NCBI GenBank assembly: GCA_949752735.1
Contig: OX457047.1
Location: 3,023,782-3,087,781, forward strand
Reading direction: 5' to 3'
DNA: 64,000 bases
Origin: Lumbricus terrestris
Lineage: Eukaryota > Annelida > Clitellata > Crassiclitellata > Lumbricidae
This document shows, piece after piece, positions 1 through 11,214 of the stretch. Made by a program: the position numbers and the translations under genes. Within the stretch, counting starts at the first letter, position 1, and each line of letters begins with the position of its first letter. The notes under the pieces were generated by a model. It was not told the DNA's origin and ran no database searches. It saw only the letters and a program-made list of their open reading frames with translations.

Positions 1-464
1 GTCACGACGACGACGAAGCGCTAAGAACAGAGCAGCCTGTCAATTCCGGACTTCCGTTTCATTCCGTTTCATATAGCTCCGGGTTTTGTCTAGCCCAATC
101 CAAAATTTCTGTGGATGTCTATAATTGTCAGATTCAGGGTCGTCTTATCCATTAGGCAGAGCAGGCACCGTACCTAGGGCCTACGAACCTGTAAGGGCAG
201 ATACGAATGTCAAAAAGAGTTATTGACAAGCCACATAAATTTTGTTCAGTGCCTAGGTCCTACCAATAAAAAATAAACACGAAGTTTATAACCTTAAAGT
301 TTGTACTGATACACAATTTAGGTTAGGCTGCATTATTTTAGGTTTGCATGAACATAATGGCTTTAAATGTAATTTCCCGCATTAGGCGCTCATGAATCAT
401 GAGTACCGTAAACAGTCTGGGCTGTAACATGAGTACAGTGGTTGATATGACGTCACGAAATAAG

Positions 465-761
465 CATAGGCGGAGACCTGGGCCGAGAATTGGGGCGGGG
501 GACGGAAAGACGCGAGATTTTCCGAAAATTTCTGACGACCGGCGAAATCTCGAACAAAAATTTATTTTCGCCGCCAAAAAAGTTGATGACCTCTTTTTTT
601 TAGTCATCCGGCCAAAGCCAAAATCTTGACGAAATTTTCTCTTTTCGCCGCAAAAAAAGCCTTCACGCTCAAACATTGGGGGGGACAAATGCATGGGCCG
701 TCCCCCCAACACTTTTATTGGGGGGACCGTCCCCCCTGCCCCCCCTAGGTCTCCGCCCATG
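465..761. mobile_element. hAT-type MITE with 8-bp target duplication
   Basis: Ends are CATAGGCGGAGACCT and AGGTCTCCGCCCATG in inverted orientation, flanked by the perfect 8-bp duplication GAAATAAG (457-464 and 762-769). The second segmental unit holds the empty site (cacgaaataaggtgaatg near 8768-8790), which proves the insertion. It is 297 bp with no coding capacity. Its interior has the hairpin core GATGACC-T-run-AGTCATCCGGCC shared with several other MITEs in this window. Confidence 0.93.
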
Positions 762-1270
762 GAAATAAGGTGAATGTGCTTAGCCCTAAAACGGAGTTGG
801 CGTTGGAGCCTACGAATGCGAGACTGCCTACGACGACCTGAAAATGACCCCGCATGGTCAGATCAAGTCGCTGTTGAAATAAGCCATGCAGGTCTACGTT
901 GCATAATTTTACTTCTAATTTCTATTTCCGTTAACGAAAATATCACTGGTCTACGTTGCATAACTTAACGAGCAGGCCTTATTCAAAGGCAGACAAACAG
1001 CAGCGATAGACGGTTGAAGTTGTTCAAAGGTTTCTGCCTAACTTTGCCTGCTTGCTGGAAGCGTACTTTAGCACAACAATAACTACTTTCACACGAATGA
1101 ATAACTTCATGCAGACCTTATGTTATGTAGACTTTATGTAAGCCTATGTTTTCAAGGCGCCGAGTAGTCCGCATGATGTTAATTGACTCTAATTGGCTCC
1201 GGCTTTCCCAGACTGTGAAATTGGAACAAACCACTTATCCTAGATCCAGCATTTGGCGCAATGCCTAGTG

Positions 1271-1724
1271 CCGGTGTAAAGGTTTCAAGTTACCCCCTCC
1301 TAAACATTACCCCCCTGAAAACTGTATTTTGCATCAATCATCGCATTTATTGCACTAAAAAGATCAGAAAAATCATCCCGCTTCTTGGTTTGTTTGAAGA
1401 TTTTCATCCGTCATCCCACTTCGTGGTTTGTTATCAATATTTTCATCTGCAACTAAAATACTAATCGCCGCTGAAGTTACAATGGAGAAATGGCCTCGAG
1501 GCTTTTATTTCTTTTCGATCAAAAAATTGATAACTTACCACGAAGTGGGATGACGGATGAAATTCTTCAGACCAAAACAAGAAGCTGGATGATTTTTCTG
1601 ATTTTTTTTAGTGCAATAAATGCGACGATTGATGCAAATCTAGTTTCCGGGGGGTAATCTGAAACCGGTTTCAAGTTACCGGGGGTAATGTTTAGTAGGG
1701 GGTAATTTGAAACCTTTACGCCGG
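1271..1724. mobile_element. Inverted-repeat element with CCGGTGTAAAGG ends
   Basis: The left end CCGGTGTAAAGGTTTCAAG is answered by the inverted right end GAAACCTTTACGCCGG, and internal arms also pair (cacttcgtggtttgtta against taacttaccacgaagtg). It is about 454 bp, non-coding and absent from the second segmental unit. No clean short target duplication is visible, so the superfamily is unassigned. It resembles the CCGGTGTCACGAAATAGAG elements at 16625 and 37549 in end sequence and in C/G-run subterminal repeats. Confidence 0.7.
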
Positions 1725-1849
1725 CAATGTCTTTAGATTCGTTTCAGTTGTCGATTGCTGACTCTTCGTTCCTCACTGAACATGGCGCCTGCACATAATT
1801 ATGACGTGAGAGAGCGACGCAAACGTGGAGACTATATCAAAACTACTAC

Positions 1850-1857
1850 TAGGCCTA
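1850..1857. other. TAGGCCTA micro-insertion in an ACT repeat
   Basis: The sequence reads ctactacTAGGCCTActacgacc. Deleting GGCCTA restores an unbroken CTA run, and the homologous place in the second unit is a pure ACT array. This is one of the places where TAGGCCTA behaves as a 6-bp insertion at TA. Confidence 0.7.
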
Positions 1858-1885
1858 CTACGACCACCGACACCACAACCACAAC

Positions 1886-2262
1886 AACATTCATTCATTC
1901 GTTCAGAGCATTTATATAGCGCCCCTTCAAGAAACTACTCAGAGGCGCTCCCAGCCCAACCACGAACAAAGAAAAAAGACTTGAGAGACTTGTAGAACCT
2001 ATAGCCGGATGGACCACAGGTAGAGAGCGAAGCGCAACCGGGAGGTCGTTCCAACTGTAGGCCCCACAACCGAGAAAGCACGGCGCTGCTTAATAGCTAA
2101 GCGGGCCCGCGGGACCAGAAGCTCACCCTTAGCCGAAGAGCGAAGTACACGACGCGCTGCAACGTCTGAGACTGGACAGCAAAGAGCACACAAGTATGAC
2201 GGAACACAGCCAAGGGCACAGCGAGAGACTACAGCAGCAATGCGGTATGAGATCCGCTGGGA
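1886..2262 (-). mobile_element. LINE 3' fragment inserted in the unit 1 repeat
   Basis: On the minus strand the fragment carries the C-terminal motif of non-LTR reverse transcriptases (RRAFSVVGPTVGTTSRLRFAL) and then the 3' tail gggagcgcctctgagtag...ggcgctatataaat followed by gaatgaatgaat. The same tail ends other LINE and SINE copies here. It splits the ACC-rich repeat that is continuous in the second unit (near 9540-9580), so it is a later insertion. The clade is probably L2/CR1-like, judged from the tail. Confidence 0.75.
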
Positions 2263-2395
2263 CACAACCACCAACATCACCACTACCAACATCACCACCA
2301 CCACCATCACGGCCACCACAACAACAACAGCCACCACTACCAACTGTCACCACCGCCACCACCACACTACCACCACTACTGCTACTAATACTAAG
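2262..2395. repeat. ACC/CAA-rich low-complexity sequence, unit 1
   Basis: Irregular (ACC)n, (CAA)n and (ACT)n sequence about 450 bp upstream of the first receptor ORF. Its counterpart in unit 2 (9527-9690) is preceded by a very long pure ACT array. Open frames here are translations of the repeat. Confidence 0.9.
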
Positions 2396-2838
2396 TGAGT
2401 GAAGGAAATACACCCATACCAAATGTAATAGGCGATAAACATCCTTTATACATTAGACCCTACAATGATTATAATTTCCCATCTGTTTAAGCTTAGTTGC
2501 AGGCACTCTGCAAGTTTTTTTAGTTGTGGCTAATGGATCATTAGCGATAGGCCTACACAGACTGAAGTCAAGTAGACACGACTGTCGACTTCTAAACACC
2601 TGCTATAGGCCTAGATCTATACCGTAGGGCTAAGCCGTGGCCAAATGTCATGTAGCATAGCCTGGATTCCCACACAACAGTTGGAGCCTATTGGATATTT
2701 TATTATCTAGAGAGAGTAAACCTTCGGAAAAGCTGTGTCCTTTTGCGCACAATATTTTTTAAGTTTCGCCAACTACAGTCGAAATCTCGCGACAAGTTTT
2801 CTGTTTTAAACTGATCTGTGAGAAGTTAAACGAGGAAG

Positions 2839-3921
2839 ATGTTAAGCGAAGCAGACGCTGTCACCGATGGTGTTATGAATATGACAACAAATCAGAGTCG
2901 TCACAACGATGATGACGAACTAAATCCGTTTGAGTATCACGGAAAGGAAGAATCAGGGTTTCTATTTTACTTAGAGATTATTGGGTTTCCGTCAATGACG
3001 ATTGGTGGCTTCTTCACGAATGTCTTCGCTTTCGTTGTTATCGTGAGAAGTCGTCTGTGGCTGAAACACGAAGGATATGTTTATCTGGCTGCCAATTTCT
3101 GTGCAAACCTCGGAATTCTGTGGTTCTGTACAAGCACATTCTGGCTTACATCCGTCTATGGAAGGGGACCTTACTATCCACCGAATACTTCGAATTTCAT
3201 GTGCAAGGTTTGGCACTTCTTGATGAGTATCTTCTTTGCGTCGGGTTGGCTGTCTGTGGCTCTCTTGTTTAACGTTTACCTTCGTGAACATCTGACACAG
3301 AGGAGAAGATGTGGATGTCCGACGTTTGCAGCCAAGTACTGTACGCTGTTTGCAACAAAGATCATCGTTGGTGTTATATTCGGCGTACTGGCTGTGCTAG
3401 GTATATCGTATCTGGTCAATTACGAGCTTGATCAGTCAGGATGTTCATGGCGTGGGTCAATTCGCGTAGCTCTACTCGTCGAATCGATGGTGATGTGGGT
3501 TCTACCGTTCATCTTGTTCCTACCCATCATTCTACTAATGACGCTTTGTATAAAGACACAAGGTAACACCTTTGGATTTTCACAGATCGAAGAGAGATCG
3601 ATTCCTAATGATCAGATGAGAGTCATGGCTGTTACTCTGTCGTCGATGATTCTATTTTCGCAGATCGTTTTTGTAGTCCCTCTTGTTTTATCTGAGATGA
3701 GACTATTCTTGGATGTGCAAATCGAACTGACCTACGGTCTGTCCCTCGCTCTACAGCCGATCCTGTGTTTCATTATTCTGAAGACGTTACGCGATGGATT
3801 CCGTTCTCAGCTGCGAGACATCCGTTGCTGTCGTCGACTGTTTCCATCGTTGGATCGCGATGAGCAAGTGGTTCAGCTGACCTCCATCCAGGGAGATCCA
3901 CCCAATCCAACTGAATCCTAA
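2839..3921 (+). CDS. Orphan rhodopsin-like 7TM receptor, copy 1 (intronless)
   Basis: A 360-residue single-exon protein with seven hydrophobic segments at about residues 44-69, 80-104, 122-146, 172-195, 211-237, 260-285 and 295-316. The N-terminus is acidic with N-glycosylation sites (NMT, NQS), and a further NTS lies in the first extracellular loop. Cys122 at the start of TM3 and Cys202 in loop 2 can form the class A disulfide. Standard switches are altered: the DRY position reads YLREH (Arg149 kept), NPxxY reads LQPILCF, and the TM2 LAxxD region reads LAANFCAN. CC at 330-331 could be palmitoylated. It should act at the plasma membrane through G proteins; the ligand is unknown. The start is the ATG homologous to the one in copy 2. 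Intronless tandem receptor families of this kind are known from marine invertebrate deuterostomes; membership is inferred. Confidence 0.88.
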   Translation: MLSEADAVTDGVMNMTTNQSRHNDDDELNPFEYHGKEESGFLFYLEIIGFPSMTIGGFFTNVFAFVVIVRSRLWLKHEGYVYLAANFCANLGILWFCTSTFWLTSVYGRGPYYPPNTSNFMCKVWHFLMSIFFASGWLSVALLFNVYLREHLTQRRRCGCPTFAAKYCTLFATKIIVGVIFGVLAVLGISYLVNYELDQSGCSWRGSIRVALLVESMVMWVLPFILFLPIILLMTLCIKTQGNTFGFSQIEERSIPNDQMRVMAVTLSSMILFSQIVFVVPLVLSEMRLFLDVQIELTYGLSLALQPILCFIILKTLRDGFRSQLRDIRCCRRLFPSLDRDEQVVQLTSIQGDPPNPTES

Positions 3922-4318
3922 GTCATCCATCAGCATCTTCACAAATGCACCTAACTTACTTTCAACAGGAAAGCGAGGCGAGCGCTCAGTCGCCATATAA
4001 CCGGTCGTACAGACTGGACGTTCAAGAAGATAAAGCTGGGAAGCGTTTCGACATTTATTTTGCGACATTAAACGTCTTCTGCCTTCAACGATTGAAATTG
4101 ACGAAGATTACTATTTACTGTATGCGAGAACCGTCTGAAAAACGTTTGCGATCGTTGTTGAACATTGAAACAAAGGAAAGTGAAGCGCTTCACTTTCTTT
4201 AATATCATTGTCGCTCATATTAAAATTATCCATAATAATTATTAATTGGCACACACGTAACGTCTTATTTAGCATACTTCATAATGCTTTCCGAAGTAGA
4301 CCTATCGGCAGGCCTATC

Positions 4319-4472
4319 CATGGGCGCAGTTTATCAGGAGGTAGGGGGCTAAGCTCCCCAAGAACACCCAGATTAATTTTTTACCTTGTAAATGGTATCT
4401 TTCCCGGGCTTAGCCTCTCGCCCCCAAGAAGGCTTTAGCCCATCCAAGAACGGAAATCAAACTCCGCCCATG
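4319..4472. mobile_element. MITE, CATGGGCGGAG family, copy in unit 1 3' flank
   Basis: Ends CATGGGCGCAGTTTATC and GATT/CAAACTCCGCCCATG are inverted repeats. The interior matches the MITE at 22269-22416 (ggtatcttt-cccgggcttagc, aagaaggctttagccc). Flanks ggcctatc and ggtctaca are only a degenerate 8-bp match, so this copy is old. Confidence 0.75.
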
Positions 4473-5118
4473 GGTCTACATGTATCTATTTTTGCTTTAT
4501 CGAAATACAAGGCTTAAAATAATAGTCTACCACTTCGTGAATGTGCTGTTTATAAATTGTCACCACTTCCTGAAGATACAGTCTTGCACACTGTTTTCTA
4601 ACTATCGGTTGGAAACTATTTAGCGATGAAAGCGTGCATCGTTGTAGTGTGAGTTTGAGGGCTTCCAGTGCGAGAGGTGTTTGATTCAAATCCAACACGG
4701 ACCCACATTTAAACACACAGTGGCCGGAGTTATTTAATAGACGTCGGTTGAGCAGTCATGCGGGATAGAAATTACGGTGGCCAGTGGCAGCATTTTGGTT
4801 TACCACAGATGTGGAAAGGTAATTGAGATTTCTAAACCAATAACAGACAAAAACAATAAGAGGTATACCGCATGATAGCCTGCAACAGAATATATTTTAA
4901 CTGATAGGCATCAAGTATTTACAGATATTATGTTGTGAGTTGTAGTTTTATTATTGTTTGAGGTCGGAAAACTTTTTAATTCATACTATGATAGCAGTAA
5001 TTTCGCTGTGGCCGTAGTTTTATCATTAAGAATCATTCTGACGCATAGGAGAAGATGTGACACAGTAAGTTTAAATTTCAGAACTTTCTCACTGAACCTT
5101 CTCAAAACTCAACAGTGA

Positions 5119-5160
5119 CGGTGTCACGAAATAGAGTAGCCTATCCCCCGTATCACTATT
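5119..5160 (+). mobile_element. Fragment of the CCGGTGTCACGAAATAGAG element
   Basis: The sequence ggtgtcacgaaatagag matches the ends of the elements at 16625-17079 and 37549-37987. After gag those copies read TATCCCC; this one reads TAGCCTATCCCCC, a 5-bp insertion of GCCTA at the TA (5137-5143). Confidence 0.75.
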
Positions 5161-5301
5161 AGACCTACAGTAACTATGCTTATACCCCCGTCACTGCAGC
5201 CAATACTTTGCAATCAATATGCTACTATAGTAGAATTAGTGAATAGTGATAGCTGTAGTTACTGCTAATGCTATTCTACTATCCTGTAATTATAATACAA
5301 G

Positions 5302-6457
5302 CAGGCCCGCCGAGAGGGCGGGGGCAGGGGGGCAAATGCCCAGGGGCCCGGCGACTTTTAGGGGCCCGGAGGGGGCCCGGGCTACAGTGATTGTAATATG
5401 TTTCATATGTTGATTACGGGCTGCGGGTCCAACCTTTAATCACCTATATTACTCAGCCTATTATTTGTGATTTATGTTGTTTTAAATATAGAACCTAATT
5501 GCTATTACTGTTATACTATTACAACTGTTTAAGTTTCAAACGACTGTCCATTACCTTAGTTATCAGTGTTTTGCCAAACAGCACGTTCACTTCCGTCTCA
5601 GAACGTTCTTTTGCTAAATTATGCGTTGTTAGATTTCAATCGCAAGTGAACAAATCTAAAATGATAAATTTCTCTCACAACGATGGAATATTTTATAAAC
5701 ACAAATCTGGAGCACAAAAACAAAAAGAAAAAGCTCGAAAAGTTTAAAAAGTTTGAAAAGCCAAAATTGGTTCTCAGAATATCAAAAGAAATGCAATCAC
5801 AGCCGGTTATTAGGCCTACTCCTACATCGGTTAATTCTGGTGTATTAAATATTCCTGCATGATGATCGTATTATAGGCTAATAGCTTAACTGAATGGATG
5901 AAAATGAAGTTTGTGGTGTTAATATCTTAATTCCAAATTAAAACATCATAAATAAGAATAATGAAAATGCTGAAATTATGGAAACTGTAAAGAGGTATCG
6001 AGGCATCGTTTTGATGTTGGCACTCTTTCGCCAGGGCCCGCGTTTAGGCCTATACCGGTACACAAACGAATGAGGCGATAATTATAGCCTGCTATTAAAC
6101 TTATAAGAAATGGCCCTACAAAAAATTCGAACAATTTTCCAGGCGATGAAGAAAGAGCATTTCCGAAGTGCATTTTTTAGGTTCGCAGACAAGATAGAGA
6201 ACTAACAGAATATTATAAGATATATTGTTGCAGCTATTTAATTAAGAAAGGTTGCTTGTTGATTACCATATTATTTGAAAATTTAATTCTTAACATTAGG
6301 AACCGATAAATGTAAGCATTGGCGTAGGCTACATTCATATCCACACTATTGTTATTTTTATTTGTTTTTGTGTAAATTTGCTCAATAAGTCTAAAGATAT
6401 ATAGTTTGGGGCCGTGACTGCTCAGCACAGGGCCCGGATTTTCTGTCGGCGAGCCTG
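5302..6457. mobile_element. Degenerate hAT transposon, 8-bp target duplication
   Basis: The 1156-bp element has ends CAGGCCCGCCGAGAG and CTGTCGGCGAGCCTG and a perfect 8-bp duplication AATACAAG (5294-5301, 6458-6465). The interior holds broken coding remnants. At about 5690-5745 is FYKHKSGAQKQKEKARKV, which resembles the KR-S-GA-KRK lead-in of hAT transposases. At about 5995-6040, frame RFDVGTLSPGPAF recalls the same families. All frames carry stops. The terminal structure is seen directly; the internal coding assignment is weak. Confidence 0.85.
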
Positions 6458-6657
6458 AATACAAGTAATCCTACAGCTCTATTTCACTCAGCCAATGATG
6501 TGTAAAAAGAAGAAGAAGATAAGCGCCAGGACTAACACAATATTATTATTCAAATTCGTAAAGCTGCCATCGTGGAACAAGCGCATGACTTGTTGCGCTT
6601 TGTTTGGCAAGCTTTCAAAACCTGGGTCACATAAATAACGATGCTTCATCATTTACA

Positions 6658-6658
<1 letters not shown>

Positions 6659-6733
<75 letters not shown>
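6659..6733. repeat. (ATT)n microsatellite
   Basis: About 25 uninterrupted ATT units, followed at 6775-6880 by an ACC/ATC-rich imperfect repeat. Apparent Tyr/Thr ORFs here are translations of the repeat. Confidence 0.97.
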
Positions 6734-6734
<1 letters not shown>

Positions 6735-6989
6735 TCACTGCCATTATTTTCATCACTGCTATTACTATGATTAGTATCACCACCACTACCACCACCACTA
6801 CCACCACCACTACCACAACCACCACCACCACCATCACCACCACTATCACCACCACCACCACCACCACCACCATCATCATCAGTATTATATTCTTTGTCAT
6901 CAATACAATGAATAATTATAATAAATATTTTCAGGATATGTTTATATCTCCTAAATTCGCACAATTGAAATTACTATTAGTCTAATCAT

Positions 6990-7840
6990 TGTTACTCCAA
7001 ACATTCATATTACCGGTAATCTTGGTTGGGTAAAATCGGGTCTACATGGTTAAACCGACAACTCCATAATAAAGGCTGTGTGGGACAAAACTAAACATAT
7101 TCGACATCTGGTTCGAATAGACAACGTGCAGGAACTATATTCTACATTGTACTACGAGTCGGATCCCTTCGTTGGTTAACCAAACGCAGCTGTTCGACTG
7201 AACACAAAAACCACGGATTCACTCGATGTGTTGTCGTCTAACTCGGGGTACACGTGGTGCGGATCCTAGAGTAACGTTGCGTATAGTTTGGTGGGACGTG
7301 GAGTTGCAACTGCAGACGGTGTTTTTAAAAAAGTTGAAACTGGAACCAGTATATGCTGTGTAAATGAAAACATTATATCTGTTGTGCATTTTTGTCTGCC
7401 TGTCTAGCTGTCTGTCTATCAATCTGTCTGCCTGCCTGCTTGCAGGGCTGTTTTTTAAAGGAATTTTCAGAACTGCACAACCCCTTCTTTCCTTCCCTCT
7501 CCTCCATGGTAAATTACTTCCAATTGGAGGACAATGACCTTTTTGCTGATTTTAACTGTGCAGAAGTGCTTCTGCAACTGCACAAATTTATTTAAAATGA
7601 GTAAAAAGTTAATAATATGAGAACATCAACTTTGTGTCGTCTAAGATAGTTACGCCGAAGATAAATTCAAACTTAACTATAATAACTAAACTGAAATCAT
7701 GGTACCGCCACTGATCTTTTCATTAGCGATGTGCGAGCGATTGCTAGCGGCCGATTGGGCCGGTGCTGTAGAAAGTTTCGATTTCTTTCGTCAAGAGCTA
7801 GCTATGTTTACGCAATCCAGTCTTTAGAGAGAATGTCTAC
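6990..7840. other. Intergenic, no gene recognised
   Basis: I see no gene, TIR pair or recognisable transposon. A short CTGT/CTGC-rich stretch lies at about 7393-7445. Confidence 0.6.
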
Positions 7841-8207
7841 TGTCAGATTCAGGGCCGTCTTATCCATTAGGCAAAGTAGGCACTGTACCTAGGGCCGACG
7901 AACTTGTAAGGGTGTATGCGAATGTCAGAAACAGTCATTGAAAAATTAATTTATTCATTGCCCCAAAATAAAAATTAAATTAAACACAAAGTTAATAACC
8001 TTAAAGTTTGTACTGATACACAATTTAAGCTAAGCTGCATTATTATAGCCTACATATTAAGTTTGCATAGCCTACCCATAAAAGTCAGACTCACAGCTCA
8101 CCGCGGTGAAGGGGTGAACAATCAAGTAGGGGATGGCCTGCTGGGGCTATGCTAACAGTGATGAAAGTCTTGACCAAAGTAGCACCTAGGGCGCTACGCG
8201 TGTTGGA

Positions 8208-8352
8208 CAGTGGTGGCGCCAGGATTTCAGTTTTTGGGGGGGCTAAAGGGGGCAAATCGCCCAAATATTTCATTTTTACATGGAAAAAAAATGGATGGCC
8301 TTTTTTAGGGGGGGGGGCTTAGCCCCAGCCCACTCCCCCAGCGCCGCCACTT
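8208..8352. mobile_element. hAT-type MITE, CAGTGGTGGCGCC ends
   Basis: A 145-bp element with left end CAGTGGTGGCGCCAGG, right end CAGCGCCGCCACTT and perfect 8-bp duplication GTGTTGGA (8200-8207, 8353-8360). It sits in the block present only in the second segmental unit. Confidence 0.88.
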
Positions 8353-9059
8353 GTGTTGGACAGGCTCAGCAGGAACCCTTAAAAGATTATCAAACGTGAG
8401 CGGCAGGTCTCGGGCAGCAGCGAGACTTTAATGGACTTGACGAAGGATCCAGCAGAAGGACAACGGCAGGTTCATATCAATGAAAGGCATGTCTGGTAAA
8501 CCCGGAACATGGCCTCCATACTGCGAGATGGAAAGGAACTGGGGAACCTACCATCTCATCACCTCCAAACAGCAGCATGAATAATGGAATCCAAAGGACG
8601 CTGGAGAAATATTGTTCATGATGCGGCCGAACCTAGGAACGAGGATGGCTGAGAACAGAACAGGTTTGCATGAACATAATGTCTTTAGATGTAATTTCCC
8701 GCATTAAGCGCTCATGAACCATGAGTAAAACTAATGTCAGTAACATGAGTACAGTGATTTATATAACGTCACGAAATAAGGTGAATGTGCTTAGCTCTAA
8801 AGCGGAGTTGACGTTGGAACCTGAGAATGCGAGTTTGCCAACGACGACCTGAAAATGACCCGCATATTAATTGACTCGAATTGACTCCAAATTTCCCAGA
8901 CTGTGTAATGGGAACAAACCACTTATCCTAGATCTAGGCTTTTGGCGCAATGTCTAGTGCCAGCAAGGGGCACAACGTGGGACAACATGGCACAAAAATT
9001 AAATGTCGATGTATGTCTGTTGATTTGTTTCAGTTGTCGATTGCTGACTCTTCGTTCCT

Positions 9060-9536
<477 letters not shown>

Positions 9537-10125
9537 CGACACCACAACCACAACAACAACCACCACCATCACCACTACCAACATCACCACCTCTGCCACC
9601 ACGGCCACCACCACAACAACAACCACCACTACCAACTGTCTCCACCGCCACCACCACAACACTACCACCACTACTGTTACTATTGCTAAGTGAGTGAAGG
9701 AAATACATCCGTACCAAATGTAATAGGCGCTAAACATCCTTTGTACAGTAGACCATACAATATTATAATTTCCCATCTGTTCATGCTTAGTTGCAGACAC
9801 TCGGCTAGTTTTTTTAGTTGTGGCTAATGGATCATTAGCGATAGGCCTACACAGACTGAAGTCAAGTAGACACGACTGTCGACTTCCAAACGCCTGCTAT
9901 TATAGATCTATACCGTACGGGCTGAGCCGCGGCCCAATGTCATGTAGCGAAGCCTTGATTCCAACACAAGAGTGGCAGCCAGCATTGACCTATTTAACAT
10001 TTTTTGATCTTGAGAAAACCTGTATCCTTTTGCGCACAATGTTTTAATAGTTTCGCCAACTACAGTCGAAGTCTGGCGACGAGTTTTCTGTTTTAAGCTG
10101 ATCTGTGAGAAGTTGAATGAGGAAG

Positions 10126-11211
10126 ATGTCACGTGAAACAGACGCTGTCACCGATGGTGTTATGAATATGACAACAGATCAGAGCCGTCACAACGATGAC
10201 GACGAAATAAATCCGTTTGAGTATCACGGAGATCAAGAAACAGGGTTTCTATTTTATTTAGAGATTATTGGGTTCCCGTTAATGACGCTTGTTGGCGTTT
10301 TGACAAATATCTTGGCTTTCGTTGTTCTCGTGAGAAGTCGTCTGTGGTTGAAACACGAAGGATACGTTTATCTGGCTGCTAATTTCTGTGCCAACGTAGG
10401 AATTCTGTTGTTCTCTACAAGCTCATTCTGGTTGTCATCCGTCTATGGAAGGGGACCGTACTATCCACCGAATACTTCGAATTTCATGTGCAAGGTTTGG
10501 CACTTCTTGATGAGTATCTTCTTTGCGTCCGGCTGGTTGTCTGTGGCTCTCTTGTTTAACGTCTACCTTCGCGAACATCTGACGCATAGGAGAAGATGTG
10601 GATGTCCGATGTTTGCAGCCAAGTACTGTACGCTGTTTGCAACAAAGATCATCATTGGTGTTATATTCGGCGTATTGGCTGTGCTCGGTATACCGTATCT
10701 GGCGATTTACGAGTTTGATCGGTCAGGACAATGTTTATCGCGTGGGTCAATTCACGTAGCTTTTCTCGTCGAATCGATCGTGATGTGGGTCCTACCGTTC
10801 ACGTTCTTCCTACCCATAATTCTAGTGATGACACTTTGTATAAAGAAACAAGGTAACACTTTCGGATTCTCTCAAATAGAAGAGACATCGATTCCTGGTG
10901 ATCAGATGCGAGTCTTGGCTGTTACTCTGTCGTCGATGGCTCTATTTTCCCAGGTCATCTTGGTAGTCCCTCTTGTTTTAGCCGAGATGCGCCTATTCTT
11001 GTCTGTGCAAATCGAACTGACCTACGGCCTGTCCCTCGGTCTACAGCCGATCCTGTGTTTCATCATGTTGAAGACGTTACGCGATGGATTCCGTTCTCAG
11101 CTGCGAAACATTCGATGCTGTCGTCGAATGTTTCCATCGTTGGATCGCGATGAGGATGTGGTTCGACTGACCTCCATCCAGGGAGATCCACCCAATCCAA
11201 CTGAAACCTAA
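10126..11211 (+). CDS. Orphan rhodopsin-like 7TM receptor, copy 2 (intronless)
   Basis: A 361-residue receptor (from the conserved ATG), roughly 85% identical to copy 1 by hand alignment. Substitutions are mostly conservative and frame is kept throughout. One codon is gained in loop 2 (SGQC against SGC). Retained are the seven TM segments, the TM3 and loop 2 cysteines, the YLREH variant of DRY, LQPILCF in place of NPxxY, and the C-terminal PPNPTE tail. An in-frame ATG three codons upstream (10117) exists only in this copy because aac became aat before gag; the homologous ATG at 10126 is the better start. Differences cluster in the TM1, TM4 and TM5 segments and the extracellular ends, as might follow from ligand divergence, which is inference. 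It is likely a functional gene. Confidence 0.88.
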   Translation: MSRETDAVTDGVMNMTTDQSRHNDDDEINPFEYHGDQETGFLFYLEIIGFPLMTLVGVLTNILAFVVLVRSRLWLKHEGYVYLAANFCANVGILLFSTSSFWLSSVYGRGPYYPPNTSNFMCKVWHFLMSIFFASGWLSVALLFNVYLREHLTHRRRCGCPMFAAKYCTLFATKIIIGVIFGVLAVLGIPYLAIYEFDRSGQCLSRGSIHVAFLVESIVMWVLPFTFFLPIILVMTLCIKKQGNTFGFSQIEETSIPGDQMRVLAVTLSSMALFSQVILVVPLVLAEMRLFLSVQIELTYGLSLGLQPILCFIMLKTLRDGFRSQLRNIRCCRRMFPSLDRDEDVVRLTSIQGDPPNPTET

Positions 11212-11214
11212 GTC

